Origin: Candidatus Omnitrophota bacterium
GTDB lineage: Bacteria; Omnitrophota; Gorgyraeia; JABMRG01
Reading direction: 5' to 3'
Assembly: GCA_013202935.1 (NCBI GenBank)
Contig: JABMRG010000135.1
Location: 1-22,863 of the forward strand
DNA: 22,863 bases
The notes beneath the pieces were generated by a model that was not told the DNA's origin, searched no databases, and saw only the letters and a list, made by a program, of their open reading frames with translations. How positions within the stretch are numbered: position 1 is the stretch's first letter; every line of letters starts with the position of its first letter. A program made the translations under genes and the position numbers. Positions 22,704 to 22,863 of the stretch are shown piece by piece.

Positions 22704-22716
22704 CGCTCTTTGAAAA
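22704..22716 (+). promoter_or_regulatory. boxA-like antitermination site of the rRNA leader
   Basis: CGCTCTTTGAAAA matches the bacterial rRNA boxA core (GCTCTTTxAAAA), where NusB and S10 bind to protect rRNA transcription from Rho. It lies about 130 bases before the 16S start, a usual distance. Confidence 0.75.
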
Positions 22717-22801
22717 TTGGATAGCCAAAGTTAAGAACTGAGATACCACTTGTGCAATGCTCTGTTTGCTGAAATGCGAACAGACGAACCCAAGTTAATG
22801 A

Positions 22802-22830
22802 TTAGGAATAAGGCTTTGCCTTGTTCCTAA
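22802..22830 (+). other. Strong hairpin immediately before 16S rRNA
   Basis: Thirteen pairs (one G-U) join 22802-22814 with 22818-22830 around a 3-base loop. A short T-run follows, and the mature 16S 5' end is about 12 bases on. It may guide rRNA folding or processing. A terminator at this place would be unexpected. Confidence 0.6.
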
Positions 22831-22842
22831 TTTTCAAACTTT

Positions 22843-22863
22843 CAACTGGAGAGTTTGATCCTG
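22843..22863 (+). rRNA. rrs: 16S ribosomal RNA, 5' end only (continues beyond the window)
   Basis: The last bases contain GAGAGTTTGATCCTG, the universal 16S 5' segment (27F primer region). Counting back from E. coli position 21 places base 1 near 22843. The remainder of the gene lies outside the window. Confidence 0.93.

Larger units (their letters stand above)
22439..22842. other. Gene-free leader between tyrS and 16S rRNA
   Basis: No protein gene is seen. The stretch holds a sigma-70-like promoter (22451-22479), a hairpin with T-run (22486-22516), further hairpins at 22526-22546 and 22593-22611, an intrinsic terminator (22657-22680), a boxA-like sequence (22704-22716), a hairpin at 22761-22784 and a strong 13-pair hairpin (22802-22830) just before 16S. 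Confidence 0.8.

Overview
The window is a dense, entirely plus-strand bacterial stretch of housekeeping genes ending in the first 21 bases of a 16S rRNA gene. AT-leaning codon use (many ATA isoleucines and AGA arginines), a complete MEP-type isoprenoid theme, a CdsA signature that departs from the proteobacterial form, a Lys/Ala-rich IF2 linker and GGGGACA-type palindromic repeats suggest an uncultivated Gram-negative lineage such as Candidatus Omnitrophica or a PVC relative. That placement is inference; the 16S sequence just beyond the window would settle it.

Region 1 (43-6508) is an envelope and isoprenoid operon: uppS, cdsA, dxr, rseP, ispG, proS, mostly joined by 4-7 bp overlaps. It makes the undecaprenyl carrier and CDP-diacylglycerol, supplies two MEP-pathway enzymes and a site-2 protease, and ends with prolyl-tRNA synthetase. 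A gene-free stretch (6509-6900) follows. It holds a composite inverted-repeat element, then a consensus promoter and a leader with a terminator-like hairpin ahead of rimP.

Region 2 (6901-14300) is a continuous operon: rimP, nusA, infB, trpS, scpA, scpB, pheA. It joins ribosome maturation, transcription elongation and translation initiation to chromosome condensation (ScpAB) and the first enzyme of the phenylalanine branch. A gene-free repeat array of six GGGGACA motifs in mirrored order separates it from region 3.

Region 3 (14475-22438) contains hisC, aroF, tyrA, cmk, plsC, ispH, rpsA and tyrS. With pheA, the first three supply DAHP synthase, prephenate dehydrogenase and an aminotransferase for Phe/Tyr synthesis. 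The cmk-plsC-ispH-rpsA order is a common bacterial linkage; aroA, often between tyrA and cmk, is absent. Downstream of tyrS lie a promoter, several hairpins with a terminator, a boxA and the start of 16S rRNA.

The most notable signal is repeat DNA: degenerate heptamer arrays inside ispG and proS, a repeat shared between the proS-rimP spacer and the coding sequence of hisC, the composite inverted repeat after proS, and the six-motif mirrored array before hisC. No transposase is present in the window. I did not find an obviously new multi-gene system.
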